In this document: positions 37,323 to 46,223 of the stretch, in pieces
Position numbering within the stretch: position 1 is the first letter of the stretch
Layout of the letters: every line of letters starts with the position of its first letter
Assembly (NCBI RefSeq): GCF_004923315.1
Contig: NZ_CP039647.1
Span: 558,001-622,000, forward strand
DNA from: Azospirillum sp. TSA2s
GTDB taxonomy: Bacteria; Pseudomonadota; Alphaproteobacteria; Azospirillales; Azospirillaceae
Direction of reading: 5' to 3'
Length of the DNA stretch: 64,000 nt
Program-made: the position numbers and the translations under genes
Notes under the pieces: model-generated
What the model was told of the DNA's origin: nothing
The model's database searches: none
Seen by the model: only the letters and a program-made list of their open reading frames with translations

Positions 37323-38486
37323 TCAGTCCGTTGCCACACCCTCTTGGGCCGTCGGCGCCTGGTCCTCGAACAGGCGGCGGTCGGGCAGCAGGGAGTCCCC
37401 GTTCGTGCGCCGGAAAGCGGCGAGAGGCGAGAGATGCGGATCGGCCTCCGCATCCGGCTCGGCGGTGCGGCGCACCTCAGACGGTGATATGCCGAACAGT
37501 TCGCGGAACTGGCGGGAGAAATGGGCGCAGTCGGCGAAGCCGGCCTCGTTCGCGATGGCGGTGACCGACCGCTTGGTGTTGCGCAGCAGCCAATGGCCAT
37601 AGCGCAGGCGCAGTGTCCGGTAGTAGGTGGCCGGGCTGGTGCCGACGGCCAGCCGGAACAGCCGTTCGAATTGCCGGGTGCTGACGTTCAGGCGGCGGAC
37701 GATCTCCTCCACCGACAGCGGGTCGCTGATGTGCTGCTCCATCAGCAGCAGGGCGCGGCGGACACGGTCGTTGGTGATCTCGACGACCGTCGGCGGCTGC
37801 GGTTGCGACTGGCTGGCGGGACGAGCCTTGTCGATCAGCAGGATGTGCATGGTTTTCTGGGCGGTGGCGCGGCCCAGATGGCGCTCGATCAGGAAGGCGG
37901 CAAGGTCCGCCACTCCGGCGCCGCCCGAACAGGTGATGCGGTCGCGGTCCACCACGTAGAGCTGGTCGGCCACCGGCACCAGATCGGGAAATTCCTCGAT
38001 GAAATCGCGGTGATGATACCAGCTGACGCAGCAGCGCCGGTTCTTCATCAGGCCGATGCGGCTCAGCACGAAGCTGCCGGTGCACACGCCGACCAGGGTC
38101 ACGCCGTAGGATGCCGCGGCGCGCAGATAGGCCAGCGTCTCGTCGTCCAGCTGCGGGCCGGCGTGCAGCAGCCCCCCCACCACGACCACATAGTCGAAGC
38201 GGCGGGGATCGGTCAGCGGTTCCCAGCGGGCGACGCCAATGCCGCAGCTGGACATCACCGGCTCCGCCCGCGATCCCATGATGGTCCAGCGGCACCGGAT
38301 CTGGCGCGACCGGTCGCCCTCGTCGGCCGCCAGCCGCAGGGCGTCGATGAAGGGGGCGAGCGCCGTCAACGTGAAATTGTTGGTCAGGATGAACCCGACC
38401 GACAACAGCGCGCGTTCCTCCTGCCGGGGTGCGGGACCGCTACCGCCGAAACGGCGATATTCCACTGTCTTCCCCACCAGGATCAC
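37323..38486 (-). CDS. gbdR: GbdR-like AraC-family regulator with DJ-1/PfpI domain
   Basis: 387 aa. The N-terminal 220 residues form a class I glutamine-amidotransferase-like (DJ-1/PfpI) domain with the nucleophile-elbow region VGVCTGSFVLSRIGL, and the C-terminal part is a double helix-turn-helix AraC domain (LSVEEIVRRLNVSTRQFERLF and IANEAGFADCAHFSRQF, each near 20 residues). GbdR in Pseudomonas senses betaine and dimethylglycine and activates gbcAB and dgcAB. Sitting between dgcA and gbcB, it is very likely the activator of this cluster. Confidence 0.85.
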   Translation of the reverse strand: MILVGKTVEYRRFGGSGPAPRQEERALLSVGFILTNNFTLTALAPFIDALRLAADEGDRSRQIRCRWTIMGSRAEPVMSSCGIGVARWEPLTDPRRFDYVVVVGGLLHAGPQLDDETLAYLRAAASYGVTLVGVCTGSFVLSRIGLMKNRRCCVSWYHHRDFIEEFPDLVPVADQLYVVDRDRITCSGGAGVADLAAFLIERHLGRATAQKTMHILLIDKARPASQSQPQPPTVVEITNDRVRRALLLMEQHISDPLSVEEIVRRLNVSTRQFERLFRLAVGTSPATYYRTLRLRYGHWLLRNTKRSVTAIANEAGFADCAHFSRQFRELFGISPSEVRRTAEPDAEADPHLSPLAAFRRTNGDSLLPDRRLFEDQAPTAQEGVATD

Positions 38487-38585
38487 CTCCCAGTTCCACG
38501 GTCCCAGCCTGACGGCCGTGAACCGTCCTTCGGGATGCTAGCGTCAACGGCTCGCCCTCCGGAAGACAATTCGTTGGCGATAATT

Positions 38586-39695
38586 CTAACGCTCTATCAC
38601 CAGATCACTGGTCGGGCGACTGCAACAGAGCAGGATCAACCCCTGGTCGATTTCACGTTTGCGGATGCCGCCGGTGTGGCTCATTTCCACCGTACCGGAG
38701 ATCAACCGCGTCTTGCAGGTTCCGCACATCCCGCGTGAGCAGGAGGTCGGGACCCGGATCTCGGCGGCCGATGCCGCATCTGCGACCGCCATGTCGGGCG
38801 GGCAGGCGAAGACCCTGCCGGTTTTTGCGAATTCCACGCGGAAGCCGTCTGTGGGCGCTGCCTCCTGGACCGGTCCGGATCGCGCCGGCGGCTCTCCCGC
38901 GGCAAGTTCTGCCGTGAGTTCCTCGAAATTGAAGCTTTCCTGGTGGTAGCGGCCCATGTCGAAGCCGCCCTGCTCCAGAAAGGCGCGCACTGCCTTCATG
39001 AAGGGGCCGGGGCCGCAGACATAGACCTCCCGCTCCATGAAGTCCGGAGCGATCAGCCCGAGCATCGGCAGAGACAGCCGGCCGGTGAAACCCGCCCAAT
39101 GGGCCTCGGTGCCGATGCCTTCGCACACATGGGCGACGCGCAGGCGGCGGCCGGGACCGGTCAGCGCGTCCAGTTCGCGGCGGAAGACGATGTCGGCAGG
39201 CGTCCGGGCGGCGTGGACGAAGACGATGTCGTGATCCTCGCCCAGATCGTCGAAGGTCCGGGTCATCGACATCAGGGGCGTGACGCCGCTGCCGCCGGAC
39301 AGGAACAGGAACTTGCGCGGAGTCTCGGACTCCCCCGGCGTGAAATCGCCGAGGGGGCCGACCGCGCGGATCGTGTCGCCCGGCTTCAGCGTGTCGTGCA
39401 GCCAGTTCGACACCGGACCGCCGGGCACGCGCTTGACGGTGATCGAGAGCCGGTGCGGTCGCGCGGCGGAGGAGGAGACGGTGTAGCTGCGGTGAATGGT
39501 TTCCCCGCCGATGGGCAGCTCCAGCGTGATGAACTGACCCGGCTTGAACCGGAACAGGCAGGGGCGCCGTGGCGCGAAGACGAAGGTCTTCACGTCATGC
39601 GTCTCGTCCCGCACCGCCCGGCACACCAGCGTGTCGTCGATTTCGGGATCCCAATCCCGGACCGGAGGCGGAGCCGCATCCTGCTGCATCGTCAT
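38586..39695 (-). CDS. gbcB: Glycine betaine monooxygenase reductase component GbcB
   Basis: 369 aa. Ferredoxin-NADP reductase-like FAD domain (RSYTVSSSAARPHRLSI near residue 70), NAD domain (FLFLSGGSGVTPLMSMTR near 130; YVCGPGPFMKAVR) and a C-terminal plant-type [2Fe-2S] domain with CSRGMCGTC and CC near the end. It transfers electrons from NADH to the Rieske oxygenase GbcA, encoded 111 bp upstream. A second ATG two codons in is an alternative start. Confidence 0.92.
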   Translation of the reverse strand: MTMQQDAAPPPVRDWDPEIDDTLVCRAVRDETHDVKTFVFAPRRPCLFRFKPGQFITLELPIGGETIHRSYTVSSSAARPHRLSITVKRVPGGPVSNWLHDTLKPGDTIRAVGPLGDFTPGESETPRKFLFLSGGSGVTPLMSMTRTFDDLGEDHDIVFVHAARTPADIVFRRELDALTGPGRRLRVAHVCEGIGTEAHWAGFTGRLSLPMLGLIAPDFMEREVYVCGPGPFMKAVRAFLEQGGFDMGRYHQESFNFEELTAELAAGEPPARSGPVQEAAPTDGFRVEFAKTGRVFACPPDMAVADAASAAEIRVPTSCSRGMCGTCKTRLISGTVEMSHTGGIRKREIDQGLILLCCSRPTSDLVIER

Positions 39696-39702
39696 CTCTC
39701 TC

Positions 39703-39755
39703 CTTGAGCCCTGAACCTTGAGCCCTGAACCCTGGGCCTCGAGCCCTGAATCCTG
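39703..39755. repeat. Short tandem-like repeats between gbcA and gbcB
   Basis: Three imperfect copies of a 10-15 bp unit containing GAGCCCTGAA occur at about 39705, 39720 and 39741. They lie between the gbcA stop (39807) and the gbcB start (39695). Function unknown; such repeats may simply arise by slippage. Confidence 0.5.
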
Positions 39756-39806
39756 ACCAGCGGGCGATCCCGGCGGCTTGGCGGCCGGGATCGCCCTGTC
39801 GTCGCG

Positions 39807-41087
39807 TTATTCGGCGGCGACGCCCATCGGCGCCTGCTTGCCCAGCAGATGTTGGGCCATGCGGCCGACGTACCATTCCGTGAACTTCTCCACGAGCGGC
39901 TCGGTGTAGGGCGAATAGGGACCCGGCTCGTAGGCGGGGCTGAGGGCGCCGTTGTGCGAGATCTCGACCAGATCGGCATCCTGCTGGTTGGTTGCCTCCC
40001 ACACCTCTGTCAGGCGGTTCAGGTCGTAATCGACACCCTCGACCGCGTCCTTGTGAACCAGCCAGCGGGTGCGCAGCAGGTTGCGGTCGGGACCGAGCGG
40101 GAACACCGAAAAGGTAACGATGTGGTCGCTCATGAAGTGGTTCCAGGAATTCGGCTGGGTCCAGAAGGACAGGGCGCCCAGCTTGCGCTCGGTGATCGAC
40201 CCCAGCAGCTTCTTGGAAGCGCTGCGCGTGTCCTTGGTGTGGGCCTCGCCGGCGCCGTCCAGCGGCAGGCGCTCGGCGCGGAAGCCGGTGGTGTCGGTCA
40301 GGCGATCGACCTCGCGGCTGGGGAAGCCGGCCGCTTCCCAACCGGCGTGGCAGGACTGCACCAGCGCGTCGTACTTGGCGGCATGTTCCATCCGCTTCGG
40401 GTTGGTGCCGTCGGGGGCGAAGCCGAAGCCGTATTCGAACAGCGGGATGGTCAGTTCCGGATGGTTGCTGACGCAGTGGTAGCATTCACGATTGTTCTCC
40501 ATCGTGAGCTTCCAATTGCCCTTCTCGATCAGGTCCACCGTCTTGGCGACCTTGCAGTTCTTCAGATCGTGCGGAAGGATGTAGGGCTCGATGGCCGCCG
40601 CCATGCGGTCGATGTCGTCCGGCGCTTCCTCCGCCAGACAGATGAAGATCAGGCCGCCGACCGACCGGATGTGAACCTTCTTCAGATTCCGGCACTTGCG
40701 GTCGAAATCACTGCCCATATGCTCGGCGAACAGAAGCTCGCCGTCCTGGCCGTAGGTCCACTGGTGATAGCTGCACACCAGATTGCCGACCGAGGTCTTC
40801 TCCTGGAGGATGATGCGCGCGCCGCGGTGGCGGCAGACATTGTGAAAGGCCCGCAGTTCCATGTCGTCGTCGCGCATGACGATGACGGAGGTCTTGCCGA
40901 TATCCACCACCATCACGTCGCCCGGCTCCGCCACGTCCGGCTCCACACCCACGTGCAGCCAATGGCGGCCGAAGATGATCTCCATGTCCAGCTTGAAGAT
41001 CTCCTCGCTGGTATAGAACGGGGCTTCCAGGCTGTGCCCCTTCTTGCGGCGCGTCAGCAGGGCTTCTATGGAAATCTCGGACGACAT
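39807..41087 (-). CDS. gbcA: Glycine betaine monooxygenase oxygenase component GbcA (Rieske)
   Basis: 426 aa Rieske non-heme iron oxygenase. Rieske ligands: Cys85/His87 (CRHRG) and Cys105/His108 (CSYHQW). Mononuclear iron ligands: His204 and His209 in ENNRECYHCVSNHPEL, with a C-terminal acid. The sequence NWKLTMENNRECYHC is characteristic of the betaine/stachydrine-type group. It oxidises glycine betaine to dimethylglycine and formaldehyde using electrons from GbcB. Divergent to the betaine-binding-protein gene, so both are likely under the GbdR-like activator. Confidence 0.93.
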   Translation of the reverse strand: MSSEISIEALLTRRKKGHSLEAPFYTSEEIFKLDMEIIFGRHWLHVGVEPDVAEPGDVMVVDIGKTSVIVMRDDDMELRAFHNVCRHRGARIILQEKTSVGNLVCSYHQWTYGQDGELLFAEHMGSDFDRKCRNLKKVHIRSVGGLIFICLAEEAPDDIDRMAAAIEPYILPHDLKNCKVAKTVDLIEKGNWKLTMENNRECYHCVSNHPELTIPLFEYGFGFAPDGTNPKRMEHAAKYDALVQSCHAGWEAAGFPSREVDRLTDTTGFRAERLPLDGAGEAHTKDTRSASKKLLGSITERKLGALSFWTQPNSWNHFMSDHIVTFSVFPLGPDRNLLRTRWLVHKDAVEGVDYDLNRLTEVWEATNQQDADLVEISHNGALSPAYEPGPYSPYTEPLVEKFTEWYVGRMAQHLLGKQAPMGVAAE

Positions 41088-41683
41088 GGCGGTTGACCTT
41101 CTGCGGGAGTGGGGCCGTGCGTTTTTGGAATCGTTCAGCCTTGATCGGGCTGTTGTCATTTTCGATTCCACGACACCCAGCCTGCCGCCCGCCGCGGCGC
41201 GTCGCGTTCTGGAATGCGACATCAACTTTAAAAAGGCCGACAGGCGCACCTGTCTTTTTGCGCAAGCCGGACTTCGGCAACAGTCGTTTTGCGACACGCC
41301 GTGATTATCCAAGGACAACGGCCGCCGCCTGTAAGGCGGGCAACATTCGCCGGCAGGGCCGGGCTCGTACGAGGCTGTCGCAAATCCGATACGAATTGCC
41401 GCTCTGATGAAGGTTTTTTGCTTTCGGGGCCGGCATTCTTCCTCAATCAGCACTGATGCCAACAACGATCCCGTTGGTTGGAAACGACTTTCCGCGTCGA
41501 TCCCGGAAGGTGGCCGGCGGATCATGCATTCGATCCGGAGCCATCATCCGATCGCGTTCCCCGGTAGGACGGAGGTGATCTTCCGGGCCACCTGCTCGCG
41601 TCTGCTGCAAGTTTCGGTACGGCGACGCCGGGCCGTCCGGCCAAACGGGTCCAAACAAACAAACGATAAGAGGAGGCTTCTTG
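41088..41683. promoter_or_regulatory. Divergent promoter region between gbcA and the betaine-binding-protein gene
   Basis: 596 bp with no convincing gene; short frames here have no recognisable family. It must carry both promoters and probably GbdR-type sites. A strong ribosome binding site (AGAGGAGG) precedes the binding-protein gene. No sigma-54 element and no IS sequence were seen. Confidence 0.55.
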
Positions 41684-42574
41684 ATGAAAATCTTCGGTAA
41701 AGCCTTGGGCGTGCTGCTTTCGGCGGCCATGACGGTCAGTCTGGGGACCGGCGTGATCGCCGCCCCGGCGCAGGCCGCCGAGAAGTCCATCAACATCGGC
41801 TGGACCGCCTGGTCCGACGCCGAAGCGGTGACGAAGCTGGCCAAAGCCGTGATTGAGGAGCGGTACGGTTACAAGGTTGAGCTGACCATGGCCGACATCG
41901 GCATCCAGTATCAGGGCATCGCCAGCGGCAAGCTGGACGCCATGCTGATGTCGTGGCAGCCGCTGACCCACAAGCCCTATCTCGACAAGGTCGGCAAGGA
42001 CGTGGTCGACCTCGGCCCGCTCTACACCCGTGCCCGCCTGGGCTGGGTGGTGCCGGACTATATCCCCGTCGATCAGGTCAAATCCATCGAGGATCTCAAG
42101 AAGCCGGACGTGCAGCAGAAGCTGGGCGGCAAGATCCAGGGCATCGATCCGGGATCGGGGTTGATGCAGGCATCCGAAAAGGCGCTGAAGACCTATGATC
42201 TGAAGGGCCTGCAGCTGGTGTCGGCCAGCGACGCCGCGATGCTCGCCGCTCTGGAGCGGGCCATGAAGCGCAACGAGTGGATCGTCGTGACGAGCTGGAG
42301 CCCGCACTGGATGTTCGCCAACTGGAAGCTGCGCTACCTGGACGATCCCAAGGGCGCGTTGGGCGGGTTGGAGAGCGTGAACGCCATCGTCCGCAAAGGC
42401 TTCTACCAGGATCATCCGGAAATCTTCGAGTTCCTGAACCGGATGGTCCTGCCGATCGGCGATCTGGAAGCGATGATGCAGGAAGCCCGGCAGACCAGCT
42501 ACGAGCAGGCGGTCGACAATTACATCAAGAACAACAAGGCCCGGGTCGATTATTGGGTCACCGGCAAGCTTTGA
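41684..42574 (+). CDS. proX: Glycine betaine ABC transporter substrate-binding protein (ProX/OpuAC type)
   Basis: 296 aa with a Sec signal peptide (hydrophobic core ending AAPAQAA). The mature part is an OpuAC-type fold: INIGWTAWSDAEAVTKLAK at the start and aromatic residues for cation-pi binding of the trimethylammonium group (W in GWTAW, SWQP, TSWSPHW). ATG 41684 has GGAGG at ideal spacing; a TTG one codon earlier is not needed. The cognate ProVW genes are 10 kb away on the other strand but in the same module. Confidence 0.92.
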   Translation: MKIFGKALGVLLSAAMTVSLGTGVIAAPAQAAEKSINIGWTAWSDAEAVTKLAKAVIEERYGYKVELTMADIGIQYQGIASGKLDAMLMSWQPLTHKPYLDKVGKDVVDLGPLYTRARLGWVVPDYIPVDQVKSIEDLKKPDVQQKLGGKIQGIDPGSGLMQASEKALKTYDLKGLQLVSASDAAMLAALERAMKRNEWIVVTSWSPHWMFANWKLRYLDDPKGALGGLESVNAIVRKGFYQDHPEIFEFLNRMVLPIGDLEAMMQEARQTSYEQAVDNYIKNNKARVDYWVTGKL

Positions 42575-42798
42575 TTGGCCGCGCTCCCTTTCCATCACCG
42601 TTCATGGAGGCGGTCCGTTCCGAACGCGCACGCGTGTGGGACGGCCGTCTTCAGCCACTCCATGATCGTGGTCGCCGATGGACTCGTCAGCACACATGCA
42701 GGGTATCGCGTCGGGCCCCGGCCGGATCGACCGGCTGCTGAACGGCATCCGCACCGGATGACCGGCAATGTCACCCTTATCAAGAGAACGATGATCCC

Positions 42799-43332
42799 AT
42801 GACCAATCCGCTGTTCCGTGTCGGTGAAGCCACCGTCTTCGCCAAGGAGGGCCAGTTCACCGACGCCATGCCGGAGATCGTGATCGGAACGGTCGATGGT
42901 CCGGCCGGCCACGCATTCGCCACCATGATGGGGCAGACCGCCGGCCACACCCGCATGTTCGCGGTGCGGGATTGCAACCAGATGGTCCGTCCGGCCACCA
43001 TGATGGTGTCCAAGGTCACGATGAAGTCCAGCGCCTATGTCGACCTGTTCGGCGGCATCGTCCAAGCGGCCACGGCCGACGCCGTGCTGGACTGCGTCAT
43101 CGAAGGCATACTGCCGCGCGACGGGATCAACGACCTGTGCATTCTGGTGATGGTCTGGATCGACCCCCGCTGTCCCACCGATCCGAACCTCGATCGCGCC
43201 GATCTCTACCGCACCAATTACGAGGCGACCAAAATCGCCATCGGCCGGGCGATGCGCAATGAACCCACCATCGACGAACTGATCGAAAACCGGCACAAGG
43301 TCCGGCATTTCATGTTGGATCCGCTGGAGTGA
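42799..43332 (+). CDS. Formaldehyde-activating-enzyme-like protein (Fae family, divergent)
   Basis: 177 aa. Matches the Fae fold throughout: RVGEATV, GPAGHAFATMMGQTAGHT, VRPATMMVSKVTMKS, IEGILPRDGINDLCILVMVW and TNYEATKIAIGRAM. Fae condenses formaldehyde with tetrahydromethanopterin. However, the conserved His that acts as base in Methylobacterium Fae (His22, in the AHID segment) aligns with Met here (AMPEIVIG), with a three-residue insertion before it. It may be a Fae2/Fae3-like protein with an altered role, such as formaldehyde binding. Preceded by 224 bp without a gene, it follows the betaine-binding protein on the same strand. Confidence 0.88.
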   Translation: MTNPLFRVGEATVFAKEGQFTDAMPEIVIGTVDGPAGHAFATMMGQTAGHTRMFAVRDCNQMVRPATMMVSKVTMKSSAYVDLFGGIVQAATADAVLDCVIEGILPRDGINDLCILVMVWIDPRCPTDPNLDRADLYRTNYEATKIAIGRAMRNEPTIDELIENRHKVRHFMLDPLE

Positions 43333-43360
43333 CCTGCTGGCCCGACACAGCAGACCAGGA

Positions 43361-43396
43361 AAAAAGCCCGCCTCCGATCAGGAGCGCGGGCTTTTT
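43361..43396. terminator. Bidirectional rho-independent terminator
   Basis: AAAAAGCCCGC (43361-43371) pairs perfectly with GCGGGCTTTTT (43386-43396) around a 14-nt loop. The T tract on both strands makes it work for the fae-like gene (plus) and for the MFS gene (minus), which converge here. Confidence 0.88.
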
Positions 43397-43433
43397 GCCG
43401 TAGGGCCGCTTGACCCGTCCCCGTCCCCGGCGG

Positions 43434-44627
43434 CTATCGGCGCTCCACATTCGGCAGGAAGACGGTCAGCAGCCCCAGGAGCGGAAGGAACGAGCAGGCG
43501 GAATAGACGAAGCCGATGCCGCGCCAGTCCGCGACGACGCCGAGCCCCGCCGCACCGATGCCGGCGACGCCGAAGGCCAGCCCGAAGAACAGGCCCGACA
43601 CCAGACCGACCCGGCCGGGCAGCAGTTCCTGTGCATAGACCACGATGGCGGGGAAGGCCGATGCTAGGGCCAGCCCGATCACGGCGCTGAGAACCACCGT
43701 CGCCGTCAGGCCGACATAGGGCAGGGCCAGGGTGAAGGGCAGGATCCCGAGGATCGAGACCCAGATCACCGTCTTGCGGCCGATGCGGTCGCCGACCGGA
43801 CCGCCGACCACCGTTCCCGCCGCAACGGCCGCCAGAAAGACGAACAGGCAGAGCTGGGCGTCGCCGGTGGACAACCCGAAGCGGTCGATCAGGTAGAAGA
43901 TGTAGTAGCTGGTGATGCTGGCCAGATAGACGTATTTGGAGACGATCAGCGCGATCAGGACGCCGACGGCCCTCGCCACCTGTCCGGCCGGCAGTTCGCT
44001 CCGCTGCGCCGACTGTCTGCCACTCGCGCGGGGTTTGGCGTTCAGCCGCTGCCAGCTGCCCAGCCGGACCATGACCACCATGCCGGCAAGGGCGGCGATG
44101 GCGAACCAGCTGAGGCTGCCCTGGCCGTGGGGCAGAATGACGAAGGCCGCCAGCAGCGGGCCGAGCGAGGAGCCGAGATTGCCGCCGACCTGGAACAGCG
44201 ATTGGGCCAACCCATGGGCGCCGCCGGAGGCCTGGCGCGCGATGCGCGACGCTTCCGGATGGAAGACGGACGACCCGAAGCCCAGCAGCATGCCGCCGGT
44301 CAGCAGCGCCGGAAAGCCGGGCGCCCACGCCAGGGTGAGAAGCCCGAGCAGGGTGGAGCCCATGCCGAAGACCAGCGAATAGGGCATCGGCCTGCGGTCA
44401 GTGAACAGGCCGACCAGCGGCTGAAGAAGCGATGCCGTCACCTGATAGACGAAGGTCAGCAGGCCGAGTTGGGCGAAGCTGAGGCCGAACTCGTCCTTCA
44501 GGATCGGATAGACCGCCGGCAGCAGCGACTGGATCATGTCGTTGAGCAGGTGGCAGGCGCTGATCGCGGCCAGAATGGAAAAGGCCGTCGAACCGGTGCG
44601 GGACCGGCTCATGGTGGTGTCGGTCAC
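43434..44627 (-). CDS. MFS transporter, fosmidomycin-resistance (Fsr) type
   Basis: 397 aa with 12 hydrophobic helices. SACHLLNDMIQSLLPAVYPI near residue 20 and MLLGFGSSVFHPEASR near 115 are typical of the Fsr-like group of drug/metabolite exporters. The natural substrate is unknown. A divergent AraC regulator 166 bp away probably controls it. It converges with the fae-like gene across a shared terminator. Confidence 0.88.
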   Translation of the reverse strand: MTDTTMSRSRTGSTAFSILAAISACHLLNDMIQSLLPAVYPILKDEFGLSFAQLGLLTFVYQVTASLLQPLVGLFTDRRPMPYSLVFGMGSTLLGLLTLAWAPGFPALLTGGMLLGFGSSVFHPEASRIARQASGGAHGLAQSLFQVGGNLGSSLGPLLAAFVILPHGQGSLSWFAIAALAGMVVMVRLGSWQRLNAKPRASGRQSAQRSELPAGQVARAVGVLIALIVSKYVYLASITSYYIFYLIDRFGLSTGDAQLCLFVFLAAVAAGTVVGGPVGDRIGRKTVIWVSILGILPFTLALPYVGLTATVVLSAVIGLALASAFPAIVVYAQELLPGRVGLVSGLFFGLAFGVAGIGAAGLGVVADWRGIGFVYSACSFLPLLGLLTVFLPNVERR

Positions 44628-44793
44628 GGGGGCATGCCCTCTTCTCTCCGCCTCAGGCGTTGGGTCCGTCCCGCCCTCGATGAAGGGGGCGGTCCGGGAT
44701 CGCCCGGCATGTTGCGTTGAATGCGCCGTAAGCCTACGGTCGGCGGAGAAGGCCCGCCACCGCGGTCAGGCCAGTTTCCTACGAGATCGGGCC

Positions 44794-45570
44794 ATGGTCA
44801 GAAATGTCCGCGTCGACGAGATCGACGCCGTCCAGCGGCCACTGCTCGCCACCACCCACCACTACCCGGACGGCGGGACGCTGCCGCTCCACCGGCACCG
44901 GCGCGGACAGCTGATCTCCGGCATCACCGGGGTGCTGATCATGTCGACGCCGCAAGGGCGGTGGGTGGTGCCGCCGGACTTCGGCTTGTGGATCCCGCCC
45001 GGTGTCATGCACGAGGTCCGCATGATCGGGGCGGTGACCACCCACAGCCTTTTTCTCGATCCGGACCTGACCGGCGGCATGCCGGACCGTTGTCAGGTCG
45101 TCGGGCTTTCGCCCTTCATCCGCAGCCTGATTTCCCGCGCCGTGGATGTCCCGGCCGATTATGACTCGGACAGCCATGACGGCGCGGTGATGGCGCTGAT
45201 CCGCTACGAGATGCAACATCTGCCGGCCCAGCCGCTGACCGTGCCATTTCCGACCAACCCGGCCTTGGCCGAGCGTTGCCGGCGCTTTCTTCGGCAGCCG
45301 GCGGTGCATGAGACGATCGAGCAATGGTGCGACGGGCTGGGGGTCAGCCGGCGCGCCTTCACCCGGCTGTTCCGGCGGGAAACCGGGCTGAGCTTCCTGG
45401 AATGGCGCCAGCAGGCCTGCCTTGCCGCCGCGCTGCCGCGGCTGGTGGCGGGGGAGAGCGTCACCGCCGTCGCGCTCGACCTCGGCTATGACAACCCCGC
45501 CGCCTTCACGGCGATGTTCAAGCGGGTGCTGGGATCGTCGCCGCGCGCCTATCTCAAGGGTGACGGCTGA
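44794..45570 (+). CDS. AraC-family regulator with cupin sensor domain
   Basis: 258 aa. N-terminal cupin-like domain (LPLHRHRRGQLISGITGVL; WIPPGVMHEVRM) and C-terminal AraC domain with two helix-turn-helix motifs (IEQWCDGLGVSRRAFTRLF and AVALDLGYDNPAAFTAMFKR, the second being the conserved AraC signature). The start at 44794 is chosen because the cupin domain begins there; upstream in-frame ATGs lie inside the MFS gene. This arrangement, divergent to an MFS exporter, is typical of local efflux regulators. Confidence 0.88.
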   Translation: MVRNVRVDEIDAVQRPLLATTHHYPDGGTLPLHRHRRGQLISGITGVLIMSTPQGRWVVPPDFGLWIPPGVMHEVRMIGAVTTHSLFLDPDLTGGMPDRCQVVGLSPFIRSLISRAVDVPADYDSDSHDGAVMALIRYEMQHLPAQPLTVPFPTNPALAERCRRFLRQPAVHETIEQWCDGLGVSRRAFTRLFRRETGLSFLEWRQQACLAAALPRLVAGESVTAVALDLGYDNPAAFTAMFKRVLGSSPRAYLKGDG

Positions 45571-45579
45571 CTCCTCCGC

Positions 45580-45676
45580 TCATGGGTATCGCATCGCCTC
45601 CAGGTCTGCGATCAGGCCGGGGCCTTGCGGTCGCCAACCGAGCGTCGCCTGTGTCAGGGCGCCGGATGCCGTCATG
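45580..45676 (-). pseudogene. 3' fragment of an NAD-dependent epimerase/dehydratase-like gene
   Basis: About 30 codons ending at 45580 read TASGALTQATLGWRPQGPG and then LIADLEAMRYP-stop. This is the usual C-terminal end of extended SDR epimerases (GW.P.GPGLIADL). Everything upstream has been lost at the IS6 end at 45678. The convergent AraC gene ends 10 bp away. Confidence 0.55.
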
Positions 45677-45677
45677 T

Positions 45678-45868
45678 GGCTCCGTTGCAAAGTTTGCCAG
45701 CAAGCGCGCTCGCCAACTGGTCGACCGCATACGGCGCCACTGCCAGCGTAGCCGCTTCTCGATCTCCGGCGTATACTTCTGCACCCAGCGGTACATGATC
45801 GAGTGATCGACCGAGACGCCGCGCTCGGCGCTCATCTGCTCAAGGTCGCGATCGCTGATGCCGTACGG
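45678..45868 (-). pseudogene. IS6-family insertion sequence remnant
   Basis: GGCTCCGTTGCAAA at 45678-45691 is one mismatch from the terminal repeat typical of IS6-family elements. On the minus strand from 45868, YGISDRDLEQMSAERGVSVD, HSIMYRWVQKY and PEIEKRLRWQW are the N-terminal region of an IS6 transposase. The catalytic core is deleted, so only the start of the transposase gene and one end survive. Confidence 0.7.
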
Positions 45869-46223
45869 TCGTGCTGGCGACCCGCGAGCCGGACATCGCA
45901 GCCTTCGCCCGGTGCACGCTGAGCTTTCGCGATGGCCGGCTGATCGACGACCGGCCGGTCGTCGCACCCCGCGTGGCATCCGAGGTGCTGGCGGGCTTGC
46001 AGCAGCCGGGAGCCGCGGCATGAACCCCCTGTCGTCCATCCGCATTGCATTCGCGGCATTGCGTCTCAACCTCATGCGCAGCATGCCGACCATGCTGGGG
46101 ATCATCATCGGGGCGGCGTCCGTCATCACCATGATCGCGGTCGGCGCCGGAGCGGAAGCGCGCATCGCCCAACAGATCGACAGCCTCGGCTCCAACCTCA
46201 TCATCGTGGTGTCCGGCGCAATC
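45865..46223 (+). pseudogene. Duplicated fragment of the macB operon (ATPase 3' end plus permease 5' end)
   Basis: 359 bp nearly identical to the minus-strand segment 21915-22273, in opposite orientation. It contains the last 50 or so codons of the ATPase, the ATGA junction and the first 68 codons of the permease. About ten scattered differences are visible, for example an ACC-to-GCG-type change in VTHEPD (now ATREPD) and MPTML for MLTML. Both ends stop abruptly at IS6 and IS5 fragments. It cannot make a working transporter. Confidence 0.85.

Noticed and set aside
39703..39755. CRISPR array
   Set aside because: Only three imperfect units of 10-15 bp without proper spacers, and no cas genes in the window.
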